Origin: Limnochordaceae bacterium
GTDB taxonomy: Bacteria > Bacillota > Limnochordia > Limnochordales > Geochordaceae
Direction: 5' to 3'
Length of the DNA: 64,000 nt
Assembly: GCA_014896295.1 (NCBI GenBank)
Contig: JADBKR010000008.1
Span: 434,001-498,000, forward strand
Part shown: in pieces, positions 51,351 to 60,544 of the stretch
How the letters are laid out: the number at the start of each line of letters is the position of its first letter
Numbering within the stretch: position 1 is the first letter of the stretch
Program-made: the position numbers and the translations under genes
The notes under the pieces: model-generated
The model's input: only the letters and a program-made list of their open reading frames with translations
The model's database searches: none
Told to the model about the DNA's origin: nothing

Positions 51351-52579
51351 GCCCCTCCACCCCCTCTGGGATATCCGCCGGCGTCCGGAAAAGCGACCGC
51401 CCCCACCCGCGCGCCCGCCCGAATGCGAGTCCCTCTTGGTGCAATCCAGGCACCGGCACCAACGCGGGCACCCTTCCCCACCCGGCATTCGACGAGCATC
51501 GTGCCTTCTACGACCACGTCATCCTCCAGTTGACAGTCTATCAAAACGGCGCCAGGACCTATCCAGCACCGTTCTCCCAGGCGGGTCTCCCCCAAGAGCC
51601 AGGCTCCGGCATGCAAGACGCTGTCCCTGCCCACCTCCACCCAGGGATCCACCACGCACGGGGGATCGCCGGCGAACGTCACGCCCGAGGCCATGAGCCT
51701 GCCCCGGGCCGCCCCCCGCAACAACGCCTCCATCTGGTGCAGCTGGCTGCGGTCGTTGACGCCGAGGATCTCCTGCGGGTCTTCCACGGGGACGGCCACG
51801 ACGCCGCCGGCCGGGCTTGTGGCCAGCAAGCCCACCGCGTCGGTGAGATAATACTCGTGCTGGGCGTTGTCCGGGCGCAGGGCGGCAAGGGCGCGCTCGA
51901 GCGCCGGGCGTGCGAAGGCGTAGACGCCCGCGTTGATCTCCCGGATGGCGCGCTGCTCGGGGGTGGCGTCCCGCTCCTCCACCACGCCCGTGACCCGCTC
52001 CGGCTCTCCCGGAGCCCGGATGACGCGCCCGTAACCATGAGGGTCGTCCAGCACGGCGGTGAGCATGGCGAGCTCGGCGCCCGCGACCCGGCGGCGCTCG
52101 CAGAGCCGCTGCAGCGTCCCTTCGGAGACGAGGGGCGTATCCGCGTACGAGACCACCACCTCGTCCACGGAGGGGGCGAGGTGGGGCAGGGCTTGCAGCA
52201 CCGCGTGCCCGGTACCCAGTTGGGGTTGCTGGCGCGCGAACGTGACAGCCATGCCCATCCGGCGCGCCCACCGGCCGAGCTCCGCCTCGACCTGCTCGGC
52301 TTCGTGCCCGGTCACCACCACGACCTGAGCCGGCTGCCAGCGGCGGGCCGTCTCCAGCGCGAAGCTCCCGAGGGGCCTGCCACACAAAGGATGGAGCACC
52401 TTGGGCAGGGACGACTTCATGCGGGTGCCCATGCCGGCGGCCAGGAGGACCCACGCGGTGGCCGCGCGGGACGCTTCGCGTCCCTGACGGGCGCGAAACG
52501 ACCCTCCTGACGCGCTCTTTCCTGCCTCCCCGCCCGGTCCTGGCACCCCGACCCCGCCCCGGTGGCTCATGGCAGCCAT
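51347..52579 (-). CDS. glmU: GlmU-like UDP-GlcNAc pyrophosphorylase with shortened acetyltransferase part
   Basis: The protein of about 410 residues has the complete uridyltransferase domain: AWVLLAAGMGTRMKSSLPKVLHPLCGRPLG, QPQLGTGHAVLQALP, VSYADTPLVS, REINAGVYAF and NDRSQLHQME. The left-handed beta-helix then runs for only about 100 residues and stops at GARVGAVAFPDAGGYPRGGGGA. The coils that hold the acetyl-CoA site and the catalytic His of normal GlmU (about 450 residues after a typical start) are missing. It should make UDP-GlcNAc from GlcNAc-1-P, but probably cannot acetylate GlcN-1-P. The N-terminus has an extra 40 low-complexity residues and the start (ATG 52579 or 52570) is uncertain. 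Position before prs is as in Bacillus. Confidence 0.85.
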   Translation of the reverse strand: MAAMSHRGGVGVPGPGGEAGKSASGGSFRARQGREASRAATAWVLLAAGMGTRMKSSLPKVLHPLCGRPLGSFALETARRWQPAQVVVVTGHEAEQVEAELGRWARRMGMAVTFARQQPQLGTGHAVLQALPHLAPSVDEVVVSYADTPLVSEGTLQRLCERRRVAGAELAMLTAVLDDPHGYGRVIRAPGEPERVTGVVEERDATPEQRAIREINAGVYAFARPALERALAALRPDNAQHEYYLTDAVGLLATSPAGGVVAVPVEDPQEILGVNDRSQLHQMEALLRGAARGRLMASGVTFAGDPPCVVDPWVEVGRDSVLHAGAWLLGETRLGERCWIGPGAVLIDCQLEDDVVVEGTMLVECRVGKGARVGAGAWIAPRGTRIRAGARVGAVAFPDAGGYPRGGGGA

Positions 52580-52661
52580 GCCCACGCCGGCCGATCTTCC
52601 ATGACGCCTTTCATCGGTGCCCTGCATGGTTCGCCGAGCGACGTCGATTTCCTCCGGGCGG

Positions 52662-52696
52662 CAGCAGGACCCCCAGGTGGAGCGGGGGTCCTGCTG
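52662..52696. terminator. Long hairpin between the SASP gene and glmU
   Basis: A perfect 13-bp inverted repeat (52662-52674 with 52684-52696) encloses a 9-base loop. It sits between the stop of the SASP gene and the start of glmU on the minus strand. There is no T-tract, but its strength makes it a likely terminator or RNA stabiliser of the sspA-type mRNA. Confidence 0.6.
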
Positions 52697-52730
52697 TGGT
52701 GCCCCAACCGACCAGACCGGGGCTCCAAAC

Positions 52731-53036
52731 TTACCGGTTGTTGGTCTGGGCCGGCTGGGCCGGGTTCTGGACGGTGAGCGGGTTTTGCAGGGCCTGCTGG
52801 AATCCGGCCTTGACACCGGACGTGGCCTGCTCGATGAGCGCCTGCTCGGCCGCCGCGATCATGCGGCGTACCATGTGACCACCGACGGCGCCCGTCACCC
52901 GCGACGGCATGTCGCCCCAGTAGTCGCTCTGAGGTACCTGGACGCCCAGCTCGTTGGCGACTTCGTACTTGAACTGGTTGAGGTTGCGGGCCGCGTCCAG
53001 GACCAGGGGGCGGTTTCGCTTCTGCCCGAGAGCCAC
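52731..53036 (-). CDS. Alpha/beta-type small acid-soluble spore protein
   Basis: The 101-residue protein carries both SASP signatures: FKYEVANELGV with the GPR protease site region, and GDMPSRVTGAVGGHMVRRMIAAAEQAL. The tail is Gln/Asn/Pro-rich. Such proteins coat and protect DNA in the forespore and are cleaved by GPR at germination. The GTG at 53036 has GGGAGGTGA about 7 bases upstream. It is followed by glmU after a strong hairpin. I could not identify a convincing sigma-G promoter upstream. Confidence 0.93.
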   Translation of the reverse strand: MALGQKRNRPLVLDAARNLNQFKYEVANELGVQVPQSDYWGDMPSRVTGAVGGHMVRRMIAAAEQALIEQATSGVKAGFQQALQNPLTVQNPAQPAQTNNR

Positions 53037-53148
53037 CGACTCGTCACCTCCCTTGCCCGGGCCTAGTCTTGGGCAAGGCCGAGGCGCGCTATGGCGAGAG
53101 TTGTTTCCGCCCCTGCCAAAAGACCGAGCGCCCGGGCGAGGCGGCGGG

Positions 53149-54420
53149 TCACTTCTCGTACGGCTGACCGTCCGCCGCGGGGGGCACGACCCGGCCGACG
53201 ACGCCGGAAATGGCGATCATGGTCGCGATGTACGGCGCCATCAACAGGAACTCGGAGGGAATGGGCACCTGGAGGATCTGCAGTTTGGTTTGCAGCGAGT
53301 CGGCAAACCCGAAAACGAGCGATGAGGCGAAGGCTCCAAACGGCGTCCAGTTACCGAAGATCATGGCGGCAAGCCCAATGAAGCCGCGCCCCGCCGTCAT
53401 GACCTCGTCGAAGCGCCCCACGGATCCAATGGTGAAGTACGCTCCCCCGATGCCTGCTACCATGCCTCCCAACAGGACGCTCAGGTACCGGGTGCGCCAC
53501 ACGTTGATCCCGAGCGTATCGGCCGCCCTGGGGTGCTCCCCTACGGCCCGCATCCGCAGGCCGAAACGGGTGCGGAAGAGCAGCACGTGCACCCCGATGA
53601 CCAGCGCGAGCATGAGGTACGGGATCAGACTGTTCTCGAACAGCACCGGCCCGACGATCGGGATCTTGACCAGCCCCGGCACGGCCCAGACCGGTAACGT
53701 GCCGGAATTGTTGAGCCACATGTACTTCTCCAGGAAACGGGCGGAGGCGTAGCTCGTCGCGCCGACGGCGAAGATGTTGATCACCGTGCCGCTCACGATC
53801 TGATCGACCCGGTACTTGATGGCGAGCACGCCGTGGACCAGGCCCAGCAAGCCGCCCACGACGATGGCGGCCGCCAGCGCCAGGTACAGGTTGCCCGTCA
53901 CGCTCCCGACGACGACGGCCACCATCGCGGCGCTCAACATCATCCCCTCGATGGCGATGTTGATGACCGCCGCCCTTTCGCACAGCACCCCGCTCAGGGC
54001 TCCCAGCGCGATCGGGGTGGCCCGCAACAGCGTGCTCTCCAGCATCCCGAGCAGGTTGAGCGACTGTCCCTGCACCGCCCAGACCAGGAAGGCCACCACG
54101 AACGCGCTCACGGAAAGCCCGACGACCACCCCGCCGCGAAGCCGCGGCCAGGCCAGGTAGCCGCCTGCCAGCGCCGCGGCGACCACGGCCAGCACGTATA
54201 TGGCAGGAGCCGCAGGGATGACCAGATCCGGAAGCTCGACGGCCTGTGTGAACCCGCCGGGATTGAGCCCGAATACCGCGTCCACCCCCGCAGGGGTCGA
54301 CCGACCGAATAGCGCCACGATGGCCGCCGCGATGACGAACGCCACGACGGCAGGCGTGCTGCTTCGCCGCCCCAGCATCGCCTGCGAGACGGCCGTGGCC
54401 GGCGATACCGCGGTGCTCAC
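53149..54420 (-). CDS. nupQ: Nucleoside ABC transporter permease (NupQ/YufQ type)
   Basis: The 423-residue protein is polytopic with about ten helices and contains ERAAVINIAIEGMMLSAAMVAV and VGEHPRAADTLGINVWRTRYLSVLLGG, typical of the second permease of BMP-type nucleoside transporters. An extra N-terminal hydrophobic region of about 100 residues precedes the core. The GTG at 54420 overlaps the previous permease stop by four bases (GTGA). It is the last gene of bmpA-nupO-nupP-nupQ and imports nucleosides across the cytoplasmic membrane. Confidence 0.92.
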   Translation of the reverse strand: MSTAVSPATAVSQAMLGRRSSTPAVVAFVIAAAIVALFGRSTPAGVDAVFGLNPGGFTQAVELPDLVIPAAPAIYVLAVVAAALAGGYLAWPRLRGGVVVGLSVSAFVVAFLVWAVQGQSLNLLGMLESTLLRATPIALGALSGVLCERAAVINIAIEGMMLSAAMVAVVVGSVTGNLYLALAAAIVVGGLLGLVHGVLAIKYRVDQIVSGTVINIFAVGATSYASARFLEKYMWLNNSGTLPVWAVPGLVKIPIVGPVLFENSLIPYLMLALVIGVHVLLFRTRFGLRMRAVGEHPRAADTLGINVWRTRYLSVLLGGMVAGIGGAYFTIGSVGRFDEVMTAGRGFIGLAAMIFGNWTPFGAFASSLVFGFADSLQTKLQILQVPIPSEFLLMAPYIATMIAISGVVGRVVPPAADGQPYEK

Positions 54421-55583
54421 CCTTTCCCCCACCCCCGGGTCAGGACCGGGCCGGCTTCGGCGCGCGTACGCAGCCGGTAAAGGGCCCGGATCAGGGCCGG
54501 CGCCGCCACGAAGGCGATGATCAGCGCCTGCAGAATGGTGATGATGTCGATGGGAATGCCGGCGACCGACTGCATCCGGGTCGCTCCGCTCCGGAGCGTA
54601 CCGAACAGCAGCGAGGCCAGGATGACCCCCACCGGGTGCGACCCGCCCAGCAGCGCCAGGGCAATGCTGTCGAACCCGTAGCCCGGGGAGAAGCCCTGCC
54701 CCAGCCAGTGATCGACGCCCAGCACCTGGTTGGCCCCTGCCAGGCCTGCCAGCGCCCCGCTGATCGTCATGGCCACCACGTAGCTGCGCTCGACGGAGAT
54801 GCCCGCCGTGCGGGCCGCCGAAGGGTTGACCCCGACGCTGCGCAGCTCGAAGCCGAGCGGCGTGCGCCACAGCAGCCACCAGACCACCGCCGCGATCGCC
54901 AGCGCCAGGAAGAACCCCACGTGGAACCGGATAGGCGGTGCGAACAGCTGGGGCAGGTAGGCCGAAGGAAGCACCTCCGGGCTGACGGGCACGAACCCCG
55001 GGGTGCCGCCCGGGCCGGGCCGCTTCATGGGCCCGTTGAGCAGCCAGTCGCTCAGGCGGAAGGCCACGTAGTTCATCATGATCGTGTTGACGACTTCGTG
55101 GGCGCCGGTGCGCGCCTTGAGGTACCCGGGAATGGCCGCCCACACCGCCCCGGCGCCGGCGCCGGCCAGCAAGGCGAGCGGCAGGTGGAGGGCCGCCGGC
55201 AGCCCGCGGATCGCATAGCCCACCCAGACCGAGGCCAGCGCTCCCGCGAAGAGTTGCCCCTCGACCCCGATGTTGAACAGCCCCGCCCGGAACCCGAGCG
55301 CCACCGCCAGGCCCGCCAGGATGTACGGCGTCGCCGTGATCAAACTCTCCGAGACGGCATACGGGGAGCCGAGCGCACCCTCCCACAGCGCCCCGTAGGC
55401 GCGCGCTACGCTGTGCCACGTGGCGGCGGCCGCCGCCCCCCAGCCGGCCGGGCCGGCCGCCCAGGCGCGCAGCACCTCGAGATCCGTCACCACGATGATG
55501 ACGGCGCCCACGACGAGCCCTGTCAGGACGGCCAGCACCGGCACCGCCACGGCTCGCGCCGCCTGGAGCGCCCGCGCCTTCAC
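54417..55583 (-). CDS. nupP: Nucleoside ABC transporter permease (NupP/YufP type)
   Basis: The 388-residue protein has about nine helices and the family motifs LGFRAGLFNIGVEGQLFAGAL, GAHEVVNTIMMNYVAFRLSDWLL and GFELRSVGVNPSAARTAGISV. It pairs with NupQ to form the channel. The GTG at 55583 overlaps the ATPase gene stop (GTGA). An Ala/Gly-rich stretch (about 42-60) is unusual for the family. Confidence 0.93.
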   Translation of the reverse strand: MKARALQAARAVAVPVLAVLTGLVVGAVIIVVTDLEVLRAWAAGPAGWGAAAAATWHSVARAYGALWEGALGSPYAVSESLITATPYILAGLAVALGFRAGLFNIGVEGQLFAGALASVWVGYAIRGLPAALHLPLALLAGAGAGAVWAAIPGYLKARTGAHEVVNTIMMNYVAFRLSDWLLNGPMKRPGPGGTPGFVPVSPEVLPSAYLPQLFAPPIRFHVGFFLALAIAAVVWWLLWRTPLGFELRSVGVNPSAARTAGISVERSYVVAMTISGALAGLAGANQVLGVDHWLGQGFSPGYGFDSIALALLGGSHPVGVILASLLFGTLRSGATRMQSVAGIPIDIITILQALIIAFVAAPALIRALYRLRTRAEAGPVLTRGWGKG

Positions 55584-57095
55584 GCCGCCGCCCCCGCCAT
55601 CAGCAGGCCCAAGCGGTGCCGGTCCATCCGGGCGCGGTCCTCGAGCGCCACCACCTGGCCCCGGTACATCACGGCGATCCGATCGGACAGCCCCAGGATC
55701 TCCTCCAGCTCCGTAGAGACCAGCACCACGCCGGCGCCGGCCTCCCGCTGGTCCAGGATGCGGCGGTGGATGTACTCGACCGAGGCCACGTCGAGGCCCC
55801 GGGTCGGCTGGGAGGCGAGCAGCAACCGGATGGGCCTGGAAAACTCCCGTGCCATGATGACCTTTTGCTGGTTACCCCCCGACAGCGCGCTCACCGGCAT
55901 GTCCACCGACGGGGTGCGGATGTCGAAGGTCCGCACCAGCTCCTCGGCACGCCGGCGCAGGACGTCCATGTGCAGCATCCCGCGGCTCGACGCCGGAGGG
56001 CGATGGTAGTTGTTGAGGGCCAGATTCTCGTAAATGGGAAAAGGCAAGATGAGCCCGTCCCGCTGGCGGTCCTCGGGGACGTACGCGACCCCCATCTCCC
56101 AGAGGTCCCGCACGCTCAAACCCGCTGTGGAGCGGCCCAGCACGCGGATCTCCCCCGCCGCCACCGGCCGCAACCGGGCCAGGGCCTCCATCAGCTCGGT
56201 CTGCCCGTTGCCCTGCACGCCGGCGATCCCCAGGATCTCGCCTGCCCGCACCTCGAAGCTCACGCCCCGCACCGTGGCGACGCGCCGGTCGTCGACCACC
56301 CACAGGTTGCGCACCGCCAGTACCTCTGCGCCCGGGCGGGCCGGCGGCTTGTCCAGCTCGAGGCGTGACGGCGCGCCCCACCATCATGGCGGCGAGCTGC
56401 GCCTCGTCGCTCCGATCCGGGGTCGTGGCCCCCACGACCCGCCCCTGGCGGAGCACCACGATGCGGTCGGCGATCGCGAGCGCCTCTTTGAGCTTGTGGG
56501 TGATGAAGATGACCGAGTGCCCGGCGCGTGCCAGCCCCTGGAGGATGCCGAACAGCTCGTCCACTTCCTGCGGGGTGAGCACGGCCGTCGGCTCGTCCAG
56601 GATCAGCACCCGGGCGCTCCGGTACAGGAGTTTGATGATCTCGACCCGCTGCTGCACGCCCACCGGCAGGTCCCGCACCAGCGCGTCGGGCTCCACCTGA
56701 AGCCCGTAACGCTTCGAGATGTCGGCCACACGCCGGGCCGCCTCGCGCGCGTCGACGAAAAACCTCCCCCGCACCGGCTCCGCCCCGAGGACCACGTTTT
56801 CGGCCACGGTCATGACGGGGACCAGCATGAAGTGCTGGTGGACCATGCCGATCCCGGCACGCATGGCATCCGAGGGGCTGTCGAAGCGGACGCGCCGGCC
56901 CGCCACCCGGATCTCCCCCTCGTCGGGGGAGAGCAGGCCGTACAGCACGTTCATCAGGGTCGTCTTGCCGGCCCCGTTCTCCCCCAGAAGGGCCAGGATC
57001 TCTCCCTGGCGGAGCTCCAGGTCGACGTGGTCGTTGGCCACGACGCCCGGGAATCGCTTGACGATGCCTCGCAGCTGCAGGACGACGTCGCTCAA
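55580..57095 (-). pseudogene. nupO: Nucleoside ABC transporter ATPase (NupO/YufO type), frameshifted
   Basis: Two overlapping frames together give the double ABC ATPase of about 504 residues. The first (TTG 57095 to about 56365) holds ATPase domain 1: Walker A LLGENGAGKTTLMNVLYGLL, DLPVGVQQRVEIIKLLY and LILDEPTAVL. The second (about 56365-55580) holds domain 2: the degenerate Walker A GVQGNGQTELMEAL and LSGGNQQKVIMAREFSRP. The shift lies in GTCACGCCTCGAGCTGG (about 56362-56366); without one C it reads VTLELDKPPARPGAEVLAVRNLWV. It energises NupPQ. As with mfd, an extra base in a short C run is the simplest explanation, and both flanking permeases are intact. Confidence 0.88.
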
Positions 57096-57195
57096 TCTCC
57101 CGGCCTCACGATCTGCAGAAGGTGCAACGGGCAGGGGCGGGTGCACGCCTCCCGTTGACCGAGACGAGCCCGGCTCCGCCCCTGCCCACGAGCCG

Positions 57196-58227
57196 TCACC
57201 GAGAAGCCAGTACCTTGTCGACGCTGATTTCGCCGCTTACCAGCTTCGCCTTGACCTGCTCGAGCTCTTGCTTCAAAGAGGCGGGCACCTTCTCCTCGTA
57301 CTCGTGGAACGGTGCGATGCCCACCCCACCGTTGGCCAGCGTGCCGACGTAGGTGCCGCCCTTGAACGACCCGCTCTGGACCGCCTTGATGGCGTCGAAG
57401 ACGGCCACGTCCATGTTCTTCACGACGCTGGTCAGGTAGGTGCTGCGGTACTCCGGAGCGCTCACGTACCAGTCGGTGTCGACGCCGATGATCATCCGCT
57501 TGCGGTCCCGGGCGGCCGCCGCCGACCCGAGCCCGACGGGCCCGGCCACGGGCATCACGATGTCGGCGCCCTCGTCAAACAGCGACTCGGCAAACCGGCG
57601 CCCGTCGTCGGTGCTCTCGAAGTTGCCGGTGAACAGACCCTTGCCGGTGGCGCTGGTCCAGCCCAGCACCCGCACGTTCTTCCCCTTCACCTGGTTGTAG
57701 TACGTGACCCCGGCCTCGAAACCCCGCATGAAGATGGTGACCGGCGGGATGGCGATCCCTCCGAAGGTCCCCACCTTCCCCGTCTTGGTCATCCCGGCGG
57801 CGAGGTAGCCTGCGAGGAAGGCCGCCTGATCGGTGGCAAAGGTCAGCCCGAGGACGTTGGGCAAAGCCGGCTCGTAGCTGAAGTCCACGATGGCGAACTT
57901 TTGCTGCGGATAGCGCTGCGCGAACTCCTTGGTGGCGTCCCCGAGCAGGAAACCGACCGTGACGATGAGGTCGTACTTCTGCGAGACGAACTCCTGAATG
58001 TTCTTCGCATAGTCGGTCTGCTGTTGCGACTCCAGGTACCGGCCCTCGACCCCCAGCTTGTCGATGGCCTCCAGGACGCCCTTCCAGGCCGTGGCATTGA
58101 AACTCTTGTCGTCGATCCCTCCGACGTCCGTGACCTGCCCGACCCTGATCTTCGCGGCCGACGCCGACCCTACCGCCAGCGTCAGGGCCAAGGCCGCCAG
58201 GCCCAACGCGCGCAGAAACCGTTTCAA
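57196..58227 (-). CDS. bmpA: BMP-family nucleoside-binding protein of the ABC transporter
   Basis: The 343-residue protein has a signal peptide (MKRFLRALGLAALALTLAVG, cut after SASA) and the BMP/PnrA-type periplasmic-binding fold: GQVTDVGGIDDKSFNATAWKG, DLIVTVGFLLGDATKEFA and TLANGGVGIAPFHEYE. It binds nucleosides for the NupOPQ system. The signal sequence has no lipobox cysteine, whereas monoderm BMP proteins are usually lipoproteins. This fits a soluble periplasmic protein in a diderm cell. I chose the TTG at 58227 because GGGAGGGG is about 8 bases upstream; GTG 58236 is in frame. Confidence 0.93.
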   Translation of the reverse strand: MKRFLRALGLAALALTLAVGSASAAKIRVGQVTDVGGIDDKSFNATAWKGVLEAIDKLGVEGRYLESQQQTDYAKNIQEFVSQKYDLIVTVGFLLGDATKEFAQRYPQQKFAIVDFSYEPALPNVLGLTFATDQAAFLAGYLAAGMTKTGKVGTFGGIAIPPVTIFMRGFEAGVTYYNQVKGKNVRVLGWTSATGKGLFTGNFESTDDGRRFAESLFDEGADIVMPVAGPVGLGSAAAARDRKRMIIGVDTDWYVSAPEYRSTYLTSVVKNMDVAVFDAIKAVQSGSFKGGTYVGTLANGGVGIAPFHEYEEKVPASLKQELEQVKAKLVSGEISVDKVLASR

Positions 58228-58323
58228 CGGCGCCACCCCTCCCGGCGTTGAACTGGTATCGTGCCAGAGGCCCGAACCAAAACCCGGAGTTCGCCGGGGA
58301 GCGGGTCAACCCCTCTCGGCAGC

Positions 58324-60324
58324 CTAGCGGCCCGCCAGCGCGCGTTGCAGGAAAGCCGTCACCTCCGGCCGGGCGAATTCGGCCGGCACCGGCTCCCCGG
58401 CCCGCAGCCGCCGCCGCAGCTCGGTCCCGCTCAACACGACCCGGCCCGCGTGCCCGTGCGGGCAGGTGCGCTCGCTGGCCATACCCCCGCATGCCCGGCA
58501 GAAGAACGCTCCGCCGAACTTCAGGGGGACGATCCCGAGCACCCCCGGGTCGAACCGGTCGAAGAACGCCTGCGCCTCGTAAGGCCCGTAGAAGCCGCCG
58601 GCTCCGGCGTGGTCCCTGCCGACCACGAAGTGGGTGCACCCGTAGTTACGGCGCACGATCGCGTGGAAGACCGCCTCCCGCGGCCCGGCATAGCGCATCG
58701 GGGCCGGGAAGGCCGAAAGCACCGTCCGCTCCGGCGGATAATAGTGCCAGAGCAGGATCTCGTACGCCCGCATCCGGACGTCGGAGGGGAGGTCGGCGTC
58801 CCGGGTCGGGCCCACGAGGGGATGGATCAGGAGCCCGTCGACCTGCTCCAGCGCGCACTTCTGGAGGTGCTCGTGCGCCCGGTGGGCGGGGTTACGCGTC
58901 TGGAAGGCGGCCACGCTCCTCCACCCCGCCGCCGCGAAGAGGCGGCGCGTCCTCGCAGGCTTCATGGTCAACGACGCCGGCAGCCCCCTGGGGCGCCACC
59001 ACTCCAGGACCTCCACCGGGCCTCCCGCGCACCACTCCGGTGCCCGGAGCAGGCGGGCCACTCCCGGGTGGGAGGGGTCCTCCGTGCCGTAGACTCGCCG
59101 CGCCTCTTCCCGCAGGTCGACCTTCCAGACGTCGGTGACGGTGAGCCCGCCGGCCAGCACACCCGGCTGCCGGGCCGCCCCCGCGGCAGCGCGCTCCGGT
59201 GAATCGCCCTCCACGAGGGCCAGCGCGTCTCCCGGGCGCAGCCGCGCGGCCAGTGATCCGTCGACGCGCAACACGATCGGGATCGTCCAGGGCAACCCGC
59301 CGGGCAGGGTCATGCGGTAGACCACCTGTTCGTAGGCCTGCCGGTCCATGAAGCCTTCGAGCGGGCTGTACGCCCCGTCGGCGACCAGCATCAGGTCGTT
59401 GGCCTGTTCCTCGGACAGCCTCCAGACAGCGTCGAAGCTCCGGGTTCGGAGCTCGGCGGCTCGCCGCCCACGCACCCGGGCGTTGACCAGTCGCCCGCCG
59501 TAAGGGGCGATGGGGCCGGCGTCCCGGCAAGCGGGCCCGCTGTGGTTGCTCACGACGCAGGGGCCCTCCTCTTGCGCTCCCGTCCAGACCGGAAGCGCCC
59601 GACCGTCTGCCGGGAGCTGGGTGGCGTGGAGGCCGCACTCGGTCTTGGCCCGCCCTCTCCACCTTCCGGCCCGCTCCTCCTCCCCGTCGGCCACGGGCGA
59701 AGTGCAGGGCCAGCACCCGATGCTGGGGTAGCCCCGGTCGTGCAACGGGTTGTAGGGCACTCCGAGGGAACGGATGAACGCCCACACGTCCTCGCGGCTC
59801 CACGTGCACAGCGGGTTGACCTTGACGAGGCCCCATCTCCCGTCCCACTCCACGACCCGGGCGTTGCGCCGGGTAGGCGCCTGCTGGCGGCGGATGCCCG
59901 TCACCCAGGCCGAGTAGCCGCGCAAGAAGGCCTGGAGCGGCTCGACCTTCCGCAACTGGCAGCAGCGGTCCGGATCGCGCTCCCACAGGGCCTCGCCGTA
60001 GCGCCTCGCCTGCTGTTGGAGAGGGAGGGACGGCTCGACCCGGATGAGGTGGATGGGATAGAGCGCCCTTACCTCCTCGATGAGCCGGTACGTCTCCTCG
60101 AACAGCAACCCCGTGTCGAGGTAGAAGACGTCGACGCCCGGCCGGATGGACGCCGCGAGGTGCAGGATGACCATGTCTTCGGCCCCGAAACTGCACGCCA
60201 GGCAGACGCGCGAGCCAAAAGTACCCAGGGCCCACTCCAGGATCTCCTGGGCAGAGCGCGTCTCGAGCCGGGCCGCCTCGGCCGCGATCGCCTCCGGCGA
60301 GACTTGCGAACCGGACACGGACAT
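58324..60324 (-). CDS. cysH-sat: APS reductase (CysH) and ATP sulfurylase (Sat) in one reading frame
   Basis: A single 666-residue frame joins two enzymes. Residues 1-235 form CysH: CLACSFGAEDMVILHLA, the [4Fe-4S] cysteines 121/122 (RCCQLRKVEPL) and 204/207 (CWPC), and the catalytic Cys230 in KTECGLH. The extra cysteines indicate an APS rather than a PAPS reductase. Residues 280-666 form Sat: SPLEGFMDRQ, QTRNPAHRAHEHL and VVGRDHAG, with a C-terminal zinc-type CRACGG. The two would turn sulfate to APS and then to sulfite. A ribosome binding site GAGGAGGG and a GTG (59553) lie inside the linker, and a TGA overlaps that GTG in the +1 frame. A pair of coupled genes merged by a one-base error is therefore an alternative to a true fusion. 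Confidence 0.88.
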   Translation of the reverse strand: MSVSGSQVSPEAIAAEAARLETRSAQEILEWALGTFGSRVCLACSFGAEDMVILHLAASIRPGVDVFYLDTGLLFEETYRLIEEVRALYPIHLIRVEPSLPLQQQARRYGEALWERDPDRCCQLRKVEPLQAFLRGYSAWVTGIRRQQAPTRRNARVVEWDGRWGLVKVNPLCTWSREDVWAFIRSLGVPYNPLHDRGYPSIGCWPCTSPVADGEEERAGRWRGRAKTECGLHATQLPADGRALPVWTGAQEEGPCVVSNHSGPACRDAGPIAPYGGRLVNARVRGRRAAELRTRSFDAVWRLSEEQANDLMLVADGAYSPLEGFMDRQAYEQVVYRMTLPGGLPWTIPIVLRVDGSLAARLRPGDALALVEGDSPERAAAGAARQPGVLAGGLTVTDVWKVDLREEARRVYGTEDPSHPGVARLLRAPEWCAGGPVEVLEWWRPRGLPASLTMKPARTRRLFAAAGWRSVAAFQTRNPAHRAHEHLQKCALEQVDGLLIHPLVGPTRDADLPSDVRMRAYEILLWHYYPPERTVLSAFPAPMRYAGPREAVFHAIVRRNYGCTHFVVGRDHAGAGGFYGPYEAQAFFDRFDPGVLGIVPLKFGGAFFCRACGGMASERTCPHGHAGRVVLSGTELRRRLRAGEPVPAEFARPEVTAFLQRALAGR

Positions 60325-60498
60325 GCGAGTAGCCCTCCTCCATGGCCAACGGGCCGGAGTTTCCCGAAGCCGGTAGTGCGGGTGCACCATCCATTGCTAT
60401 GGCGCGGACCCGGGTCCTGCCACCGGATCCCGGGGCCGGATACGGTGTTGGCGAACGCGCGGTGCGCCGCCGGGCAGGAGATGGTCCCTTCTGTTGCG

Positions 60499-60511
60499 AA
60501 TACGACGTATT
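60499..60511. promoter_or_regulatory. Palindrome upstream of the copper-cluster regulator
   Basis: AATACG-A-CGTATT (60499-60511) is a perfect 13-base palindrome 34 bases before the regulator start. It overlaps a TTGCGA (60494-60499) that could be a -35 box, although no good -10 is visible. It is a candidate operator for the adjacent HTH protein. Confidence 0.4.
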
Positions 60512-60544
60512 AGCACATCACCGCACGGACGCCGGGGAGAAGGC

